Assembly (NCBI RefSeq): GCF_900184225.1
Contig: NZ_FXWZ01000002.1
Span: forward strand, 788,369 to 852,368
Direction of reading: 5' to 3'
Length of the DNA stretch: 64,000 bases
From: Brevibacterium ihuae
Lineage (GTDB): Bacteria; Actinomycetota; Actinomycetes; Actinomycetales; Brevibacteriaceae
Shown here: positions 43,960 to 51,714 of the stretch, piece after piece
Numbering within the stretch: the stretch's first letter is position 1
Layout of the letters: each line of letters starts with the position of its first letter
Notes under the pieces: generated by a model
The model's input: the letters and a program-made list of their open reading frames with translations, nothing else
Database searches by the model: none
Told to the model about the DNA's origin: nothing
Translations under genes and position numbers: made by a program

Positions 43960-44307
43960 ATGGACGAGCGCACGATCGAGCTCGTGCTCCGCGCCGCGGA
44001 GTGCGTTCCGCCCGGCCGGGTCACCTCGTACGGGGCGATCGCGCGGGTGACGGGAACCTCGGCCCGCCTCGTCGGCCGGGTGATGGCCGTGCACGGCGCG
44101 TTCGTCCCGTGGTGGCGGGTGACCAACGTGCGCGGGGCGCTTCCCGCGGGCATCACGCGGCGGGCCGAGGCGCACTGGGACGCGGAGGAGATCCCGCACG
44201 CCGCGGGGCGGGCCCGCATCGCCGAGGCGGGGGTCGACGAGCACCGGCTGCGAGCCGCATGGGAGTCGGCGACCCGGGATCTCCGGCGACCCGGAGAACC
44301 GGGTTAG
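43960..44307 (+). CDS. Alkyltransferase-like (MGMT-family) protein without Cys
   Basis: A protein of 115 residues with the DNA-binding fold of O6-alkylguanine transferases: GRVTSYGAIARVTGTSARLVGRVM is the helix-turn-helix (landmark only; residues about 19-42). The reactive-site PCHRV reads VPWWRV, so the methyl-accepting Cys is Trp. Such ATL proteins flip and flag alkylated guanine for nucleotide-excision repair. -10 CAGAAT ends 6 nt before ATG 43960; divergent from tatB. Confidence 0.85.
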   Translation: MDERTIELVLRAAECVPPGRVTSYGAIARVTGTSARLVGRVMAVHGAFVPWWRVTNVRGALPAGITRRAEAHWDAEEIPHAAGRARIAEAGVDEHRLRAAWESATRDLRRPGEPG

Positions 44308-44381
44308 ACTGGCGACCGCCGTCCCGCACGCGCCGCCGGCGCACGGGCACCCCGCACCGGACACGCAGAGAGGAGCCGCCG

Positions 44382-45014
44382 ATGGCGCACGACCGGGCGA
44401 TCGACGCCCACTACGCCGACCGGTTCAACCCCTCGGACCCGGTGATGGACGCCGCGCGCACGATCTCCGCCGAGTACGCGACGATCCCGGTGTCGACGAC
44501 GACGGCCGGGACGCTCACCCTGCTCGCCCGGCTCGCCCGGCCCGCGAGCGCGATCGAGGTCGGCACCGGCACCGGCGTCTCGACCCTCGCGCTCCTGCGC
44601 GGCATGCCCGCCGCGGGGATCCTCACGAGCATCGACATCGACTCCGACAAGCAGGCGGTGGCGCGCGACCTCATCGGCGTCGCCCGGATCCGCCCGCACC
44701 GGGTGCGGATGATCCAGGGCCGCGGCGAGGACGCCCTCGCGCGCCTCGCAGCCGGTGCCTACGACCTCGTCCTCCTCGACGCCGAACCCCTGACCTACGA
44801 CCGGCTCGTGCCGCTCGCGATCGAGCGGCTGTCCCCCGGCGGCCTCCTCGTCATCAACAACGCCCTGCTCGGCGGCGCGGTGGCGAAGCCGGCGAACCGC
44901 GCCCCGCGCACCCAGGTGGTGCGCCGGATGCTCGATTCGGTCGCCGAGCGCACCGACGTCGAGCGCCTGCTCCTCCCCGTCGACGACGGTCTCCTCGTCC
45001 TCACCCGGATCTGA
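44382..45014 (+). CDS. SAM-dependent O-methyltransferase (Rv1220c-like)
   Basis: A protein of 210 residues of the cation-dependent O-methyltransferase group. The SAM motif I reads AIEVGTGTGVSTLALLRG, motif II SIDIDSDKQAVA, and the late DLVLLDAEPLTYDR supplies metal-site Asp residues. The ribosome-binding site AGAGGAG lies before ATG 44382. A -10 TAGACT (44305-44310) overlaps the stop codon of the previous gene. The acceptor is unknown. It is followed by a strong terminator. Confidence 0.88.
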   Translation: MAHDRAIDAHYADRFNPSDPVMDAARTISAEYATIPVSTTTAGTLTLLARLARPASAIEVGTGTGVSTLALLRGMPAAGILTSIDIDSDKQAVARDLIGVARIRPHRVRMIQGRGEDALARLAAGAYDLVLLDAEPLTYDRLVPLAIERLSPGGLLVINNALLGGAVAKPANRAPRTQVVRRMLDSVAERTDVERLLLPVDDGLLVLTRI

Positions 45015-45025
45015 GCCGGGGACGA

Positions 45026-45062
45026 CGGAGGGGAGGGAGATCAGCGATCTCCCTCCCCTCCG
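45026..45062. terminator. Bidirectional hairpin terminator
   Basis: A perfect 17-bp stem (45026-45042 with 45046-45062) and 3-nt loop lie between the convergent O-methyltransferase and DUF3117 genes. Confidence 0.86.
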
Positions 45063-45078
45063 GGCACCGGTGCTCAGC

Positions 45079-45249
45079 TCACTGGGCGAGCGCCTCGGCC
45101 AGGGTGTCCTGAAGATTCGTGGCCTCGTCCCTGCTCACCTCGATGACGAGACGGCCGCCGCCCTCGACGGGCAGGCGGACGACGTAGCCGCGACCTTCCT
45201 TGGTCACTTCGAGGGGTCCGTCACCGGTGCGCGGTTTCTGAGCTGCCAT
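45079..45249 (-). CDS. DUF3117 small protein
   Basis: A 56-residue protein (MAAQKPRTGDGPLEVTKEG, then GGGRLVIEVSRDEATNL), a highly conserved actinobacterial family of unknown role. ATG 45249 is preceded by AAGGAAG. Possibly read with the upstream mannosyltransferase gene (94-nt gap). Confidence 0.92.
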   Translation of the reverse strand: MAAQKPRTGDGPLEVTKEGRGYVVRLPVEGGGRLVIEVSRDEATNLQDTLAEALAQ

Positions 45250-45343
45250 GAAGAGTCTTCCTTCCATTCCCGAGTGTGTCACTGTCGATTATCCACCATT
45301 CTGCGCCGGAGGCGGAAGAACCGGTGCGGAACCGCACGGGCGA

Positions 45344-46477
45344 TCACGGCGGGAGATCGGCCGGCGGGGTGAAGTGCCAGAGGAATCCCACCCAGATGAT
45401 CTGGAGCATGACGAAGCTCGCGAGCAGCACGATCCGGTACGACCAGGCCCGGTGGTACGCGAGCGACAGCGCGATCGGGAAGAGCGGCAGGAGCAGGCGC
45501 AGCGTCGAGGTCTGCGGGTTGAAGAACAGGAGGATGTAGATCCCGTACGCCAGGCAGAAGTGCTGGAGCGTACGGCCCATCTGGCGGCCGGCCGGCGAGT
45601 AGATGAGCGCGAGCATGAGCGCGATCGTCGCGAACAGGAGGACCGGGCCGAACGGGCCGACGAGATCGTTCCCGCGGGCGAACCACTGGACGATGACGGA
45701 CGAGTGCCCGCCGCTCCACGCCGCCTCGGTGTCGGTGTAGGCGGTGAGCGAACCGGTGCGGATCCAGGCGTGGGCCGGGTGGACGAGTGCGGCCGCGCAG
45801 CTGAGCACGCCGAGCGTCCACGAGCGGACGACCTCGCCGGCCGGGTACGGGATCGTGCGTCGGCGTACGAAGCGGTCGATGAGGTGGACGAGCATGAAGA
45901 ACGCGAACGCCACCCCGATCGGTCGCGAGAGATCCATGAGCGCGACGACCGGGATCGCCACGAGGTAGCGCCGCTCAATGACGAGCAGCAGGGCGAGCGC
46001 CTGGAGGAGGAGCGTGAGCGACTCCGCGTACCCGGTGCTGAAGACCGCCGAGGCGGGGAAGAAGAAGAGCACGGCGAGGCCGAACAGCGCTCGCCCGGGC
46101 GTGGTGCGGCGGCGGAACAGATGGAGGACGACGATCGCGGCGCCCGCGGCGCACAGCATCGACACGAGCGGCGACACGACCTGGTAGTCGACACCGGTGA
46201 GGCGGGAGATGTCGCGGACGATCCACGGGTGGAGCGGATAGAACGCCCAGGCGTTCTCCCCCACCGTGCCGGCGGAGGTGAGCGGGAGGACGTCGGGGTA
46301 TCCGTCCACCGCGATCCGGCGGTACCAGTCGGCGTCCCAGAAGTTGAGGAAGTCGTTGAGGGTGGTCGTCGGTCCGGACGACCACGGGGACAGCGGCTGG
46401 CGGCGCACCACCGCGGCCATGATGCCGATGCTGACGATGCGCGAGGCGAGGTAGACCGCGAGGGCCTGGAGCCACAC
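45344..46477 (-). CDS. PIG-V-like mannosyltransferase (probable 5' frameshift)
   Basis: A polytopic membrane protein with about nine hydrophobic segments and the conserved luminal-type motif FWDADWYRRIAVDGYPD (about 46-62), as in GPI mannosyltransferase-like GT-C enzymes of actinomycetes, which use polyprenyl-phosphate mannose. Oddity: the frame is 377 residues from GTG 46477, but it stays open upstream as VLFDPARPQRWAREILTLP without any ATG or GTG. An ATG at 46583 that overlaps the previous gene's stop (ATGA) is in another frame. The codon pattern changes frame at a C6 run (46540-46535). It is probably one longer gene with a frameshift there, real or from sequencing. Confidence 0.75.
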   Translation of the reverse strand: MWLQALAVYLASRIVSIGIMAAVVRRQPLSPWSSGPTTTLNDFLNFWDADWYRRIAVDGYPDVLPLTSAGTVGENAWAFYPLHPWIVRDISRLTGVDYQVVSPLVSMLCAAGAAIVVLHLFRRRTTPGRALFGLAVLFFFPASAVFSTGYAESLTLLLQALALLLVIERRYLVAIPVVALMDLSRPIGVAFAFFMLVHLIDRFVRRRTIPYPAGEVVRSWTLGVLSCAAALVHPAHAWIRTGSLTAYTDTEAAWSGGHSSVIVQWFARGNDLVGPFGPVLLFATIALMLALIYSPAGRQMGRTLQHFCLAYGIYILLFFNPQTSTLRLLLPLFPIALSLAYHRAWSYRIVLLASFVMLQIIWVGFLWHFTPPADLPP

Positions 46478-46579
46478 CGGCAGCGTGAGGATCTCCCGCG
46501 CCCAGCGCTGCGGGCGGGCGGGATCGAACAGAACGGGGGGAGGGGTCGGCGGCGGGCTCGCGGCGCGGGGCGGCCGCGC

Positions 46580-46879
46580 TCATCCGTCGGCTGCGGGCAG
46601 TCGGCTCTCGAGGACGGCGATGCGGTCCTCCTGGAGACGGATGCGATGGCTCATCTCGCTCATCACCGCGTCGACCTCGTCCATCCGGTAGCCGCGCACG
46701 GCGGGGCTGAAGGCGACGCGGGAGAGATCGTCGACGGTGAAGTCGGACCGGAGCAGGCGCCGGGGACGCTGGTCGCCCTCGGCGGGCATCCCGCCGTCGA
46801 ACAGGTTGAAGGCACCCGCGACGGCGACGGCCATGAAGAAGACTGCGGCACAGACTCCGAGAACGATCCACACTGGCAT
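46580..46879 (-). CDS. DivIVA-domain membrane protein
   Basis: A protein of 99 residues: an N-terminal transmembrane helix (about 3-23), a linker with RPRRLLRSDF, and a short DivIVA-like motif (FSPAVRGYRMDEVDAVMSEM) that leads into a predicted coiled coil (HRIRLQEDRIAVLESRL). It corresponds in position to Rv1209-type proteins. It possibly links polar growth machinery to envelope synthesis. Its TGA overlaps an ATG that would start the mannosyltransferase. Confidence 0.85.
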   Translation of the reverse strand: MPVWIVLGVCAAVFFMAVAVAGAFNLFDGGMPAEGDQRPRRLLRSDFTVDDLSRVAFSPAVRGYRMDEVDAVMSEMSHRIRLQEDRIAVLESRLPAADG

Positions 46880-46967
46880 GCGCCCATGGTCTCACACCGG
46901 GGTCCGCGGACCGCGGAGCCGCCCGGGCGGAGCAGCGGACGCTCCCGCGCCCGGCGGACGCCGGCCC

Positions 46968-47840
46968 TCACCAGGCGTCGGCGGCAGAGAAGTCGACCTT
47001 GCCCGTACCCTCTCCTGCGGCGGGGCGCTCGGCGGTCGCGTCGGTCGCGGTGTGGCCGGACACCACGGTGCCCGGCGGCACCGGGCCGGGCGCCTCGGCG
47101 ACGGAGTCGGAGGTGTCCTCCCCGGTGATGAACTCCACCGCCTCGGTGGGCGAGTCGGTGAGCTTGAGGAGGTCGATGTCCTCGGGCGAGATCGTGCCCG
47201 CCCCGACGAGCGTCCCGCGGATCCAGTCGGCGAGCCCGCCCCAGAACTCGGTGCCCATGAGGACGATGGGGAACCGGGAGAGCTTCTTCGTCTGGACCAT
47301 GGTGAGCGCCTCGAAGAGCTCGTCGAGCGTGCCGAAGCCGCCGGGCAGCACGATGAAGCCCTGGGAGTACTTGAGGAACATCGTCTTGCGGACGAAGAAG
47401 TACCGGAAGTTGATCCCGAGGTCGACGTAGCTGTTGAGCCCGGACTCGAACGGGAGCTCGATCCCGAGGCCCACCGAGGAGCCGGAGGCCTCGACCGCAC
47501 CACGGTTGCCCGCCTCCATGATGCCGGGACCGCCGCCGGTGATGACGGCGTAGCCGGCGCGCGCGAGCTCGGCGGCGACCTCGCGGGCGAGGGCGTACTC
47601 GGGTGTGCCGTCGGCCAGGCGGGCCGAGCCGAACACCGACACCGCGGGGCCGATCTCGGCGAGCGAGCCGAATCCCTCGACGAACTCCGCCTGGATCCGC
47701 AGCACGCGCCACGGGTCCTGATGCACCCAGTCGGAGCGTCCGCCGCCCTCGAGGAGGCGCTGGTCGGTGGTGGTCCGCGGGACGTGGGCGCGGCGCAGGT
47801 GCAGCGGGCCCTTGTTGTAGATCGGGGAGTCGGGGGTCAT
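46968..47840 (-). CDS. LOG/TIGR00730-family Rossmann-fold protein
   Basis: A protein of 290 residues with [14 protein letters not shown] and [12 protein letters not shown], the signatures of cytokinin-riboside-monophosphate phosphoribohydrolase-like LOG proteins. The family cleaves nucleoside monophosphates. An extra C-terminal tail of about 45 residues (ETLVAG-free, Pro/Ala/Thr-rich: [13 protein letters not shown] onward) is not part of the fold. The ATG overlaps the dapE stop (ATGA), so it is co-translated with dapE, as in M. tuberculosis Rv1202-Rv1205. Confidence 0.9.
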   Translation of the reverse strand: MTPDSPIYNKGPLHLRRAHVPRTTTDQRLLEGGGRSDWVHQDPWRVLRIQAEFVEGFGSLAEIGPAVSVFGSARLADGTPEYALAREVAAELARAGYAVITGGGPGIMEAGNRGAVEASGSSVGLGIELPFESGLNSYVDLGINFRYFFVRKTMFLKYSQGFIVLPGGFGTLDELFEALTMVQTKKLSRFPIVLMGTEFWGGLADWIRGTLVGAGTISPEDIDLLKLTDSPTEAVEFITGEDTSDSVAEAPGPVPPGTVVSGHTATDATAERPAAGEGTGKVDFSAADAW

Positions 47841-49003
47841 GCGAGCGGGGTCTCCTGTGGGGTGAGGCGCTGTGCGGGGTCGAGGAAGCGGAGGAGGTCG
47901 GCGGTCGCGGACACGACCTCGGAGCACGGGACGTGCTCGTCGGCGCGATGGGCGAACAGCGCGCTGCCGGGACCGAAGTTCACCGCCGGGATGCCGAGCT
48001 CGGAGAAGCGTGCGACGTCGGTCCAGCCGAGCTTGGGCGCGGGCTCGCCGCCGATCGCGGCGAGGAAGGCCTGCGCGGCGGGCCGGTCGAGGCCCGGCCG
48101 GGCACCGGCGGAGCAGTCGGTGACGCGGACCGGGTACGGGGCGAAGAACGCGGTGAGGAACTCCTCGGCCTCGGCGGGGCTCTTCGCCGGGGCGAAGCGG
48201 TAGTTGACGACGACGACGCACTCGTCGGGGATGACGTTGCCGGCCACTCCCCCGCGGATGCCCACCGCGGAGAGCGATTCGCGGTAGTCGAGTCCGTCGA
48301 CGCGCACGGTCTCGGCGGTGTGCTCGGCGAGCCGCGTGAGCACGTCGGCGGCGCGGTGGATCGCGTTGACGCCGGTGAAGGCCCGTGCCGAGTGGGCGCG
48401 GACCCCGTCGGTCGTGACCTCGACGCGGATGGTGCCGTTGCAGCCGCCCTCGATCCCGGCGTTGCTCGGCTCCCCGAGGATCGCGAAGTCTCCGGCGAGC
48501 CAGTCGGGGTGGGCGCGGGCCACCCGGCCGAGCCCGTTGAGCTCCGCCTCGACCTCCTCGTGGTCGTAGAAGATCCAGGTGACGTTCCGGGTCGGGCTGC
48601 GCAGCGCGGCGGCCGTCGCGAGCTGCATCGCGACCCCGGCCTTCATATCGCAGGCCCCGCGGCCCCACACGACCTCCGCTCCATCGAGGGTGCGGCGCTC
48701 GCTCGGGAGGTTGTCCTCGATCGGCACGGTGTCGAGGTGGCCGGCGACGAGGACGCGCTCGGGCAGGCCGAGGCGCGTGGCGGCGACGATCGTGTCCCCG
48801 TCGCGCCGGATGTCGAGGTCCGGCCCGGGGCCGGCGGAGATGTGGGCGAGCACCTCGGCGACGGCGTCCGCCAGGCGGGTCTCGTCGCCGGAGACCGAGG
48901 GGATGTCGCACAGCCGGGCGGTGAGTTCGACGGGGTCGCCGAGGGCGGCGATGAGGTGCGCGGCGTCGGCGGCGGGCGCGGCGTCGTGCGGATCACTGCT
49001 CAT
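47837..49003 (-). CDS. dapE: Succinyl-diaminopimelate desuccinylase
   Basis: An M20 metallopeptidase-fold enzyme of 388 residues that converts N-succinyl-LL-DAP to LL-DAP. Zinc-site motifs: [27 protein letters not shown] and LGEP. The start at ATG 49003 is fixed by -10 TAGGCT 7 nt upstream (minus strand, 49016-49011). It is divergent from dapD, so two enzymes of the same lysine/peptidoglycan branch share a 51-nt promoter region. It leads an operon with the LOG gene and probably the DivIVA-domain and mannosyltransferase genes. Confidence 0.94.
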   Translation of the reverse strand: MSSDPHDAAPAADAAHLIAALGDPVELTARLCDIPSVSGDETRLADAVAEVLAHISAGPGPDLDIRRDGDTIVAATRLGLPERVLVAGHLDTVPIEDNLPSERRTLDGAEVVWGRGACDMKAGVAMQLATAAALRSPTRNVTWIFYDHEEVEAELNGLGRVARAHPDWLAGDFAILGEPSNAGIEGGCNGTIRVEVTTDGVRAHSARAFTGVNAIHRAADVLTRLAEHTAETVRVDGLDYRESLSAVGIRGGVAGNVIPDECVVVVNYRFAPAKSPAEAEEFLTAFFAPYPVRVTDCSAGARPGLDRPAAQAFLAAIGGEPAPKLGWTDVARFSELGIPAVNFGPGSALFAHRADEHVPCSEVVSATADLLRFLDPAQRLTPQETPLA

Positions 49004-49010
49004 GGCTCCC

Positions 49011-49047
49011 AGCCTAGTACCGGCCGCGCGGGACGGCGCAGTAGGCT
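49011..49047. promoter_or_regulatory. Mirror-image leaderless promoters of dapE and dapD
   Basis: TAGGCTGGGA occurs on both strands: minus 49016-49007 before dapE ATG 49003, and plus 49042-49051 before dapD ATG 49055. In both, the -10 ends 7 nt before the ATG. The symmetry suggests coordinated expression of the two steps. Confidence 0.65.
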
Positions 49048-49054
49048 GGGACGC

Positions 49055-49999
49055 ATGACTCAACGATTCGTATCCTCCGCCGGAGTGGCCACCGTGCACG
49101 GCGACACCGTGCTCAGCGTCTGGTACCCGACCCCCGCCCTGTTCGATGATTCCCAGCAGGCCGACGAGCACGCGGCCGCCGGAGTGGCGACCGCCGGTCT
49201 CGACGCGCTCGTCGGCACCGATGAGTTGCGCGGCACCCGGACCGAGGTCGTGCAGCGCACGATCGACCTCGATGCCGCCCCGGCCGACGCCGCCGACGGC
49301 TACCTGCGGCTCCACGCGCTCTCCCACCGCCTCATCGCCCCCAACGAGGTCGATCTCGACGGACTGTTCGGGAAGCTCGCGAACGTCGTGTGGACCTCGC
49401 ACGGCCCCTGTGCCGTCGAGGACTTCGAGCTCACCCGCGCCAAGCTCACCGCGCGCGGCCACGTGAGCGTCTACGGGGTGGACAAGTTCCCGCGGATGAC
49501 CGACTTCGTCGTGCCCAGCGGGGTGCGGATCGCCGACGCCGACCGCGTGCGCCTCGGCGCCCACCTGGCACCCGGCACCGTGGTCATGCACGAGGGCTTC
49601 GTCAACTTCAACGCCGGCACACTGGGCCAGGCGATGGTCGAGGGCCGGATCTCCCAGGGCGTCGTCGTCGGCGACGGCTCCGACATCGGCGGCGGGTCCT
49701 CGACGATGGGCACCCTGTCCGGCGGCAACGAGCACCGGATCTCGGTGGGCTCCGGCACGCTGCTGGGGGCGAACTCCGGCATCGGGATCTCCATCGGCGA
49801 CGACTGCATCGTCGAGGCCGGGCTCTACCTCACCGCGGGCTCGCTCGTCTCCCTGGTCGACGAGGGCGGACGCACGGTCAAGGCGCGGGAGCTCGACGGG
49901 GCGGACAACGTGCTGTTCCGTCGCAACTCGGCCACCGGCGCCGTCGAGGCGATCGCACGCACCGCGAAGGGCATCACGCTCAACCCCGACCTCCACTGA
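49055..49999 (+). CDS. dapD: Tetrahydrodipicolinate N-succinyltransferase
   Basis: A protein of 314 residues of the actinobacterial DapD type. The C-terminal two thirds form a left-handed beta-helix with hexapeptide repeats ([41 protein letters not shown]). The catalytic region [15 protein letters not shown] is present. It transfers succinyl from succinyl-CoA to tetrahydrodipicolinate. Leaderless start with TAGGCT 7 nt before ATG 49055. Downstream lies palindromic repeat copy B, which can act as its terminator. Confidence 0.94.
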   Translation: MTQRFVSSAGVATVHGDTVLSVWYPTPALFDDSQQADEHAAAGVATAGLDALVGTDELRGTRTEVVQRTIDLDAAPADAADGYLRLHALSHRLIAPNEVDLDGLFGKLANVVWTSHGPCAVEDFELTRAKLTARGHVSVYGVDKFPRMTDFVVPSGVRIADADRVRLGAHLAPGTVVMHEGFVNFNAGTLGQAMVEGRISQGVVVGDGSDIGGGSSTMGTLSGGNEHRISVGSGTLLGANSGIGISIGDDCIVEAGLYLTAGSLVSLVDEGGRTVKARELDGADNVLFRRNSATGAVEAIARTAKGITLNPDLH

Positions 50000-50019
50000 G
50001 CCCTCACTCCCCTCCCCCA

Positions 50020-50076
50020 CACACTGCAAAATCCTGCGGTTCCTGAGAACGGAACCGCAGGATTTCGCAATCTCAC
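50020..50076 (+). repeat. 57-nt palindromic repeat, copy B
   Basis: Starts CACACTGCA and ends TCTCAC. A 19-bp stem (50025-50043 with 50051-50069) has one mismatch and a 7-nt loop. It begins 20 nt after the dapD stop, so it probably also terminates dapD. Confidence 0.85.
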
Positions 50077-50198
50077 AAGATGCGCCGCGCACCTCGGGGA
50101 TCCTGCGGACGCCTCGGGCACGTCGGCCGGTGTTCGTCAGCGCACTACGGAGATCCTCGGCTCCTGTTGGCGCACCTCAAACACCCCGGGCGTTCCCC

Positions 50199-50255
50199 GT
50201 GAGACTGCAAAATCCGAAGGTTTCCTTCACAGGAACCTTCGGATTTTGCAGTGTG
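50199..50255 (-). repeat. 57-nt palindromic repeat, copy C (inverted)
   Basis: Read on the minus strand it has the same ends (CACACTGCA ... TCTCAC) and the same length as copies A and B. The stem of about 21 bp contains one bulged base. Its inner stem triplet differs from copy B, but the pairing is kept (TGC/GCA in B, GAA/TTC in C). It lies 12 nt past the gltA stop. The 122 nt between B and C hold nothing else recognisable. Confidence 0.85.
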
Positions 50256-50266
50256 TGTGGGGAGGA

Positions 50267-51550
50267 TCAGCGGTCGGCGATCGGCACGTACTTCCGCTCG
50301 GGCTCGCCGGTGTAGATCTGGCGCGGGCGGCCGATCTTCGTCTCCGGGTCCTTGATCATCTCGCGCCACTGGGCGATCCAGCCCGGCAGGCGACCCACCG
50401 CGAACAGCACGGTGAACATGTTCGTCGGGAAGCCCATCGCCTTGTAGATCAGGCCGGTGTAGAAGTCGACGTTCGGGTAGAGGCTGCGCTCGACGAAGTA
50501 GTCGTCGGCGAGAGCGATCTCCTCGAGGCTCATCGCGAGGTCGAGCATCTCGTCCGAACCGGTCCGCTCGATGATCTCGTGCGCGGTCTTCTTGACGATC
50601 GCCGCGCGCGGATCGTAGTTCTTGTAGACGCGGTGGCCGAAGCCCATGAGCCGGACGCCCTGCTCCTTGTTCTTCACCCGCTCCATGAACTTCTGCGCGC
50701 CGTCGTCGGACTGCGAGACCTCCTCGAGCATCTCGAGGACCGCGGAGTTCGCGCCGCCGTGCAGCGGGCCGGCGAGCGCATTGATGCCCGCCGAGATCGA
50801 CTGGAAGAGGTTCGCCTGCGAGGAGCCGACCATCCGCACCGTCGAGGTCGAGCAGTTCTGCTCGTGATCGGCGTGGAGGATGAAGAGCTGGTCCATGGCC
50901 TTGGCCATGAGCGGGTCGACCTCATAGGGCTCGGACGGGAAGCCGAAGTTCACCCGGAGGAAGTTCTCGACGATGTTGAGCGAGTTGTCCGGGTGGACCA
51001 CCGGGAGGCCGACGACCTTGCGATGGGCGAGAGCCGCGATCGTCGGCATCTTGGCGAGCAGCCGGATCGTCGAGAGATCGATCTGCTCGTCGTCGAACAC
51101 CGAGAGGTTGTCCTGGTAGAACGTCGACATCGCCATGATCGAGGCCGACACCATGGGCATCGGGTGCGCGTCGTAGGGGAAGGCCTGGAAGAAGCGGCGG
51201 AGGTCCTCGTGGACGATGGTGTGCCGGCGCAGACGCGCGTCGAAGGCGTCGAGCTGCTCCTGCGTGGGCAGCTCGCCGTAGATGAGGAGGTAGCAGACCT
51301 CGACGAAGGTCGACTTCTCGGCGAGCTCCTCGATGGTGTACCCGCGATGGCGGAGGATGCCCTCGTCGCCGTCGATGTAGGTCACGGCCGAGGAGGTCGA
51401 GGCGGTGTTCGCGAACCCGGGGTCGTAGGTGACGGTCCCGGTGTCCTTGAGCAGAGATCCGATCCGCAGCCCTGCGGTGCCCTCGGTCCCCGGCACTGCG
51501 GGGAGGGAGAGCTCCGTGTCATCGACGCGCAGCACTGCATCCTCGGCCAT
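50267..51550 (-). CDS. gltA: Citrate synthase
   Basis: A type II (hexameric-type) citrate synthase of 427 residues. Catalytic parts: HADHEQNCSTSTVR, GPLHGGANSAVLEML and GFGHRVYKNYDPRA supply the two active-site His and the substrate Arg; the catalytic Asp follows near VDFYTGL. It feeds oxaloacetate and acetyl-CoA into the TCA cycle. ATG 51550 has a clean AGAGGAG site; the in-frame GTG 51556 lies inside that site and is less likely. A palindrome occurs in the 5' untranslated region (51570-51588). Confidence 0.95.
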   Translation of the reverse strand: MAEDAVLRVDDTELSLPAVPGTEGTAGLRIGSLLKDTGTVTYDPGFANTASTSSAVTYIDGDEGILRHRGYTIEELAEKSTFVEVCYLLIYGELPTQEQLDAFDARLRRHTIVHEDLRRFFQAFPYDAHPMPMVSASIMAMSTFYQDNLSVFDDEQIDLSTIRLLAKMPTIAALAHRKVVGLPVVHPDNSLNIVENFLRVNFGFPSEPYEVDPLMAKAMDQLFILHADHEQNCSTSTVRMVGSSQANLFQSISAGINALAGPLHGGANSAVLEMLEEVSQSDDGAQKFMERVKNKEQGVRLMGFGHRVYKNYDPRAAIVKKTAHEIIERTGSDEMLDLAMSLEEIALADDYFVERSLYPNVDFYTGLIYKAMGFPTNMFTVLFAVGRLPGWIAQWREMIKDPETKIGRPRQIYTGEPERKYVPIADR

Positions 51551-51569
51551 ATCCACTCCTCTGGTGTCA

Positions 51570-51588
51570 GCTCAGGAGAATCCTGAGC
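51570..51588. promoter_or_regulatory. Palindrome in the gltA leader
   Basis: A perfect inverted repeat GCTCAGGA-GAA-TCCTGAGC lies 19 nt upstream of the gltA ATG and just before the ribosome-binding site. It could be an operator for a carbon-metabolism regulator or an mRNA hairpin. A tentative promoter (TTCGCT-N16-TAATCT) lies farther upstream on the minus strand. Confidence 0.5.
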
Positions 51589-51714
51589 GTTGTTTCACAG
51601 TCATCGTAGAGATTACCGACTCCCCCGCCTGAGCGAAAATCGCGCCCACCCTGTGGGCAGCGCCGTGCCCGAGGCGCGGGCGCCGGGGAGCGCCCGCCCG
51701 GCGGCTCGTGCGGA

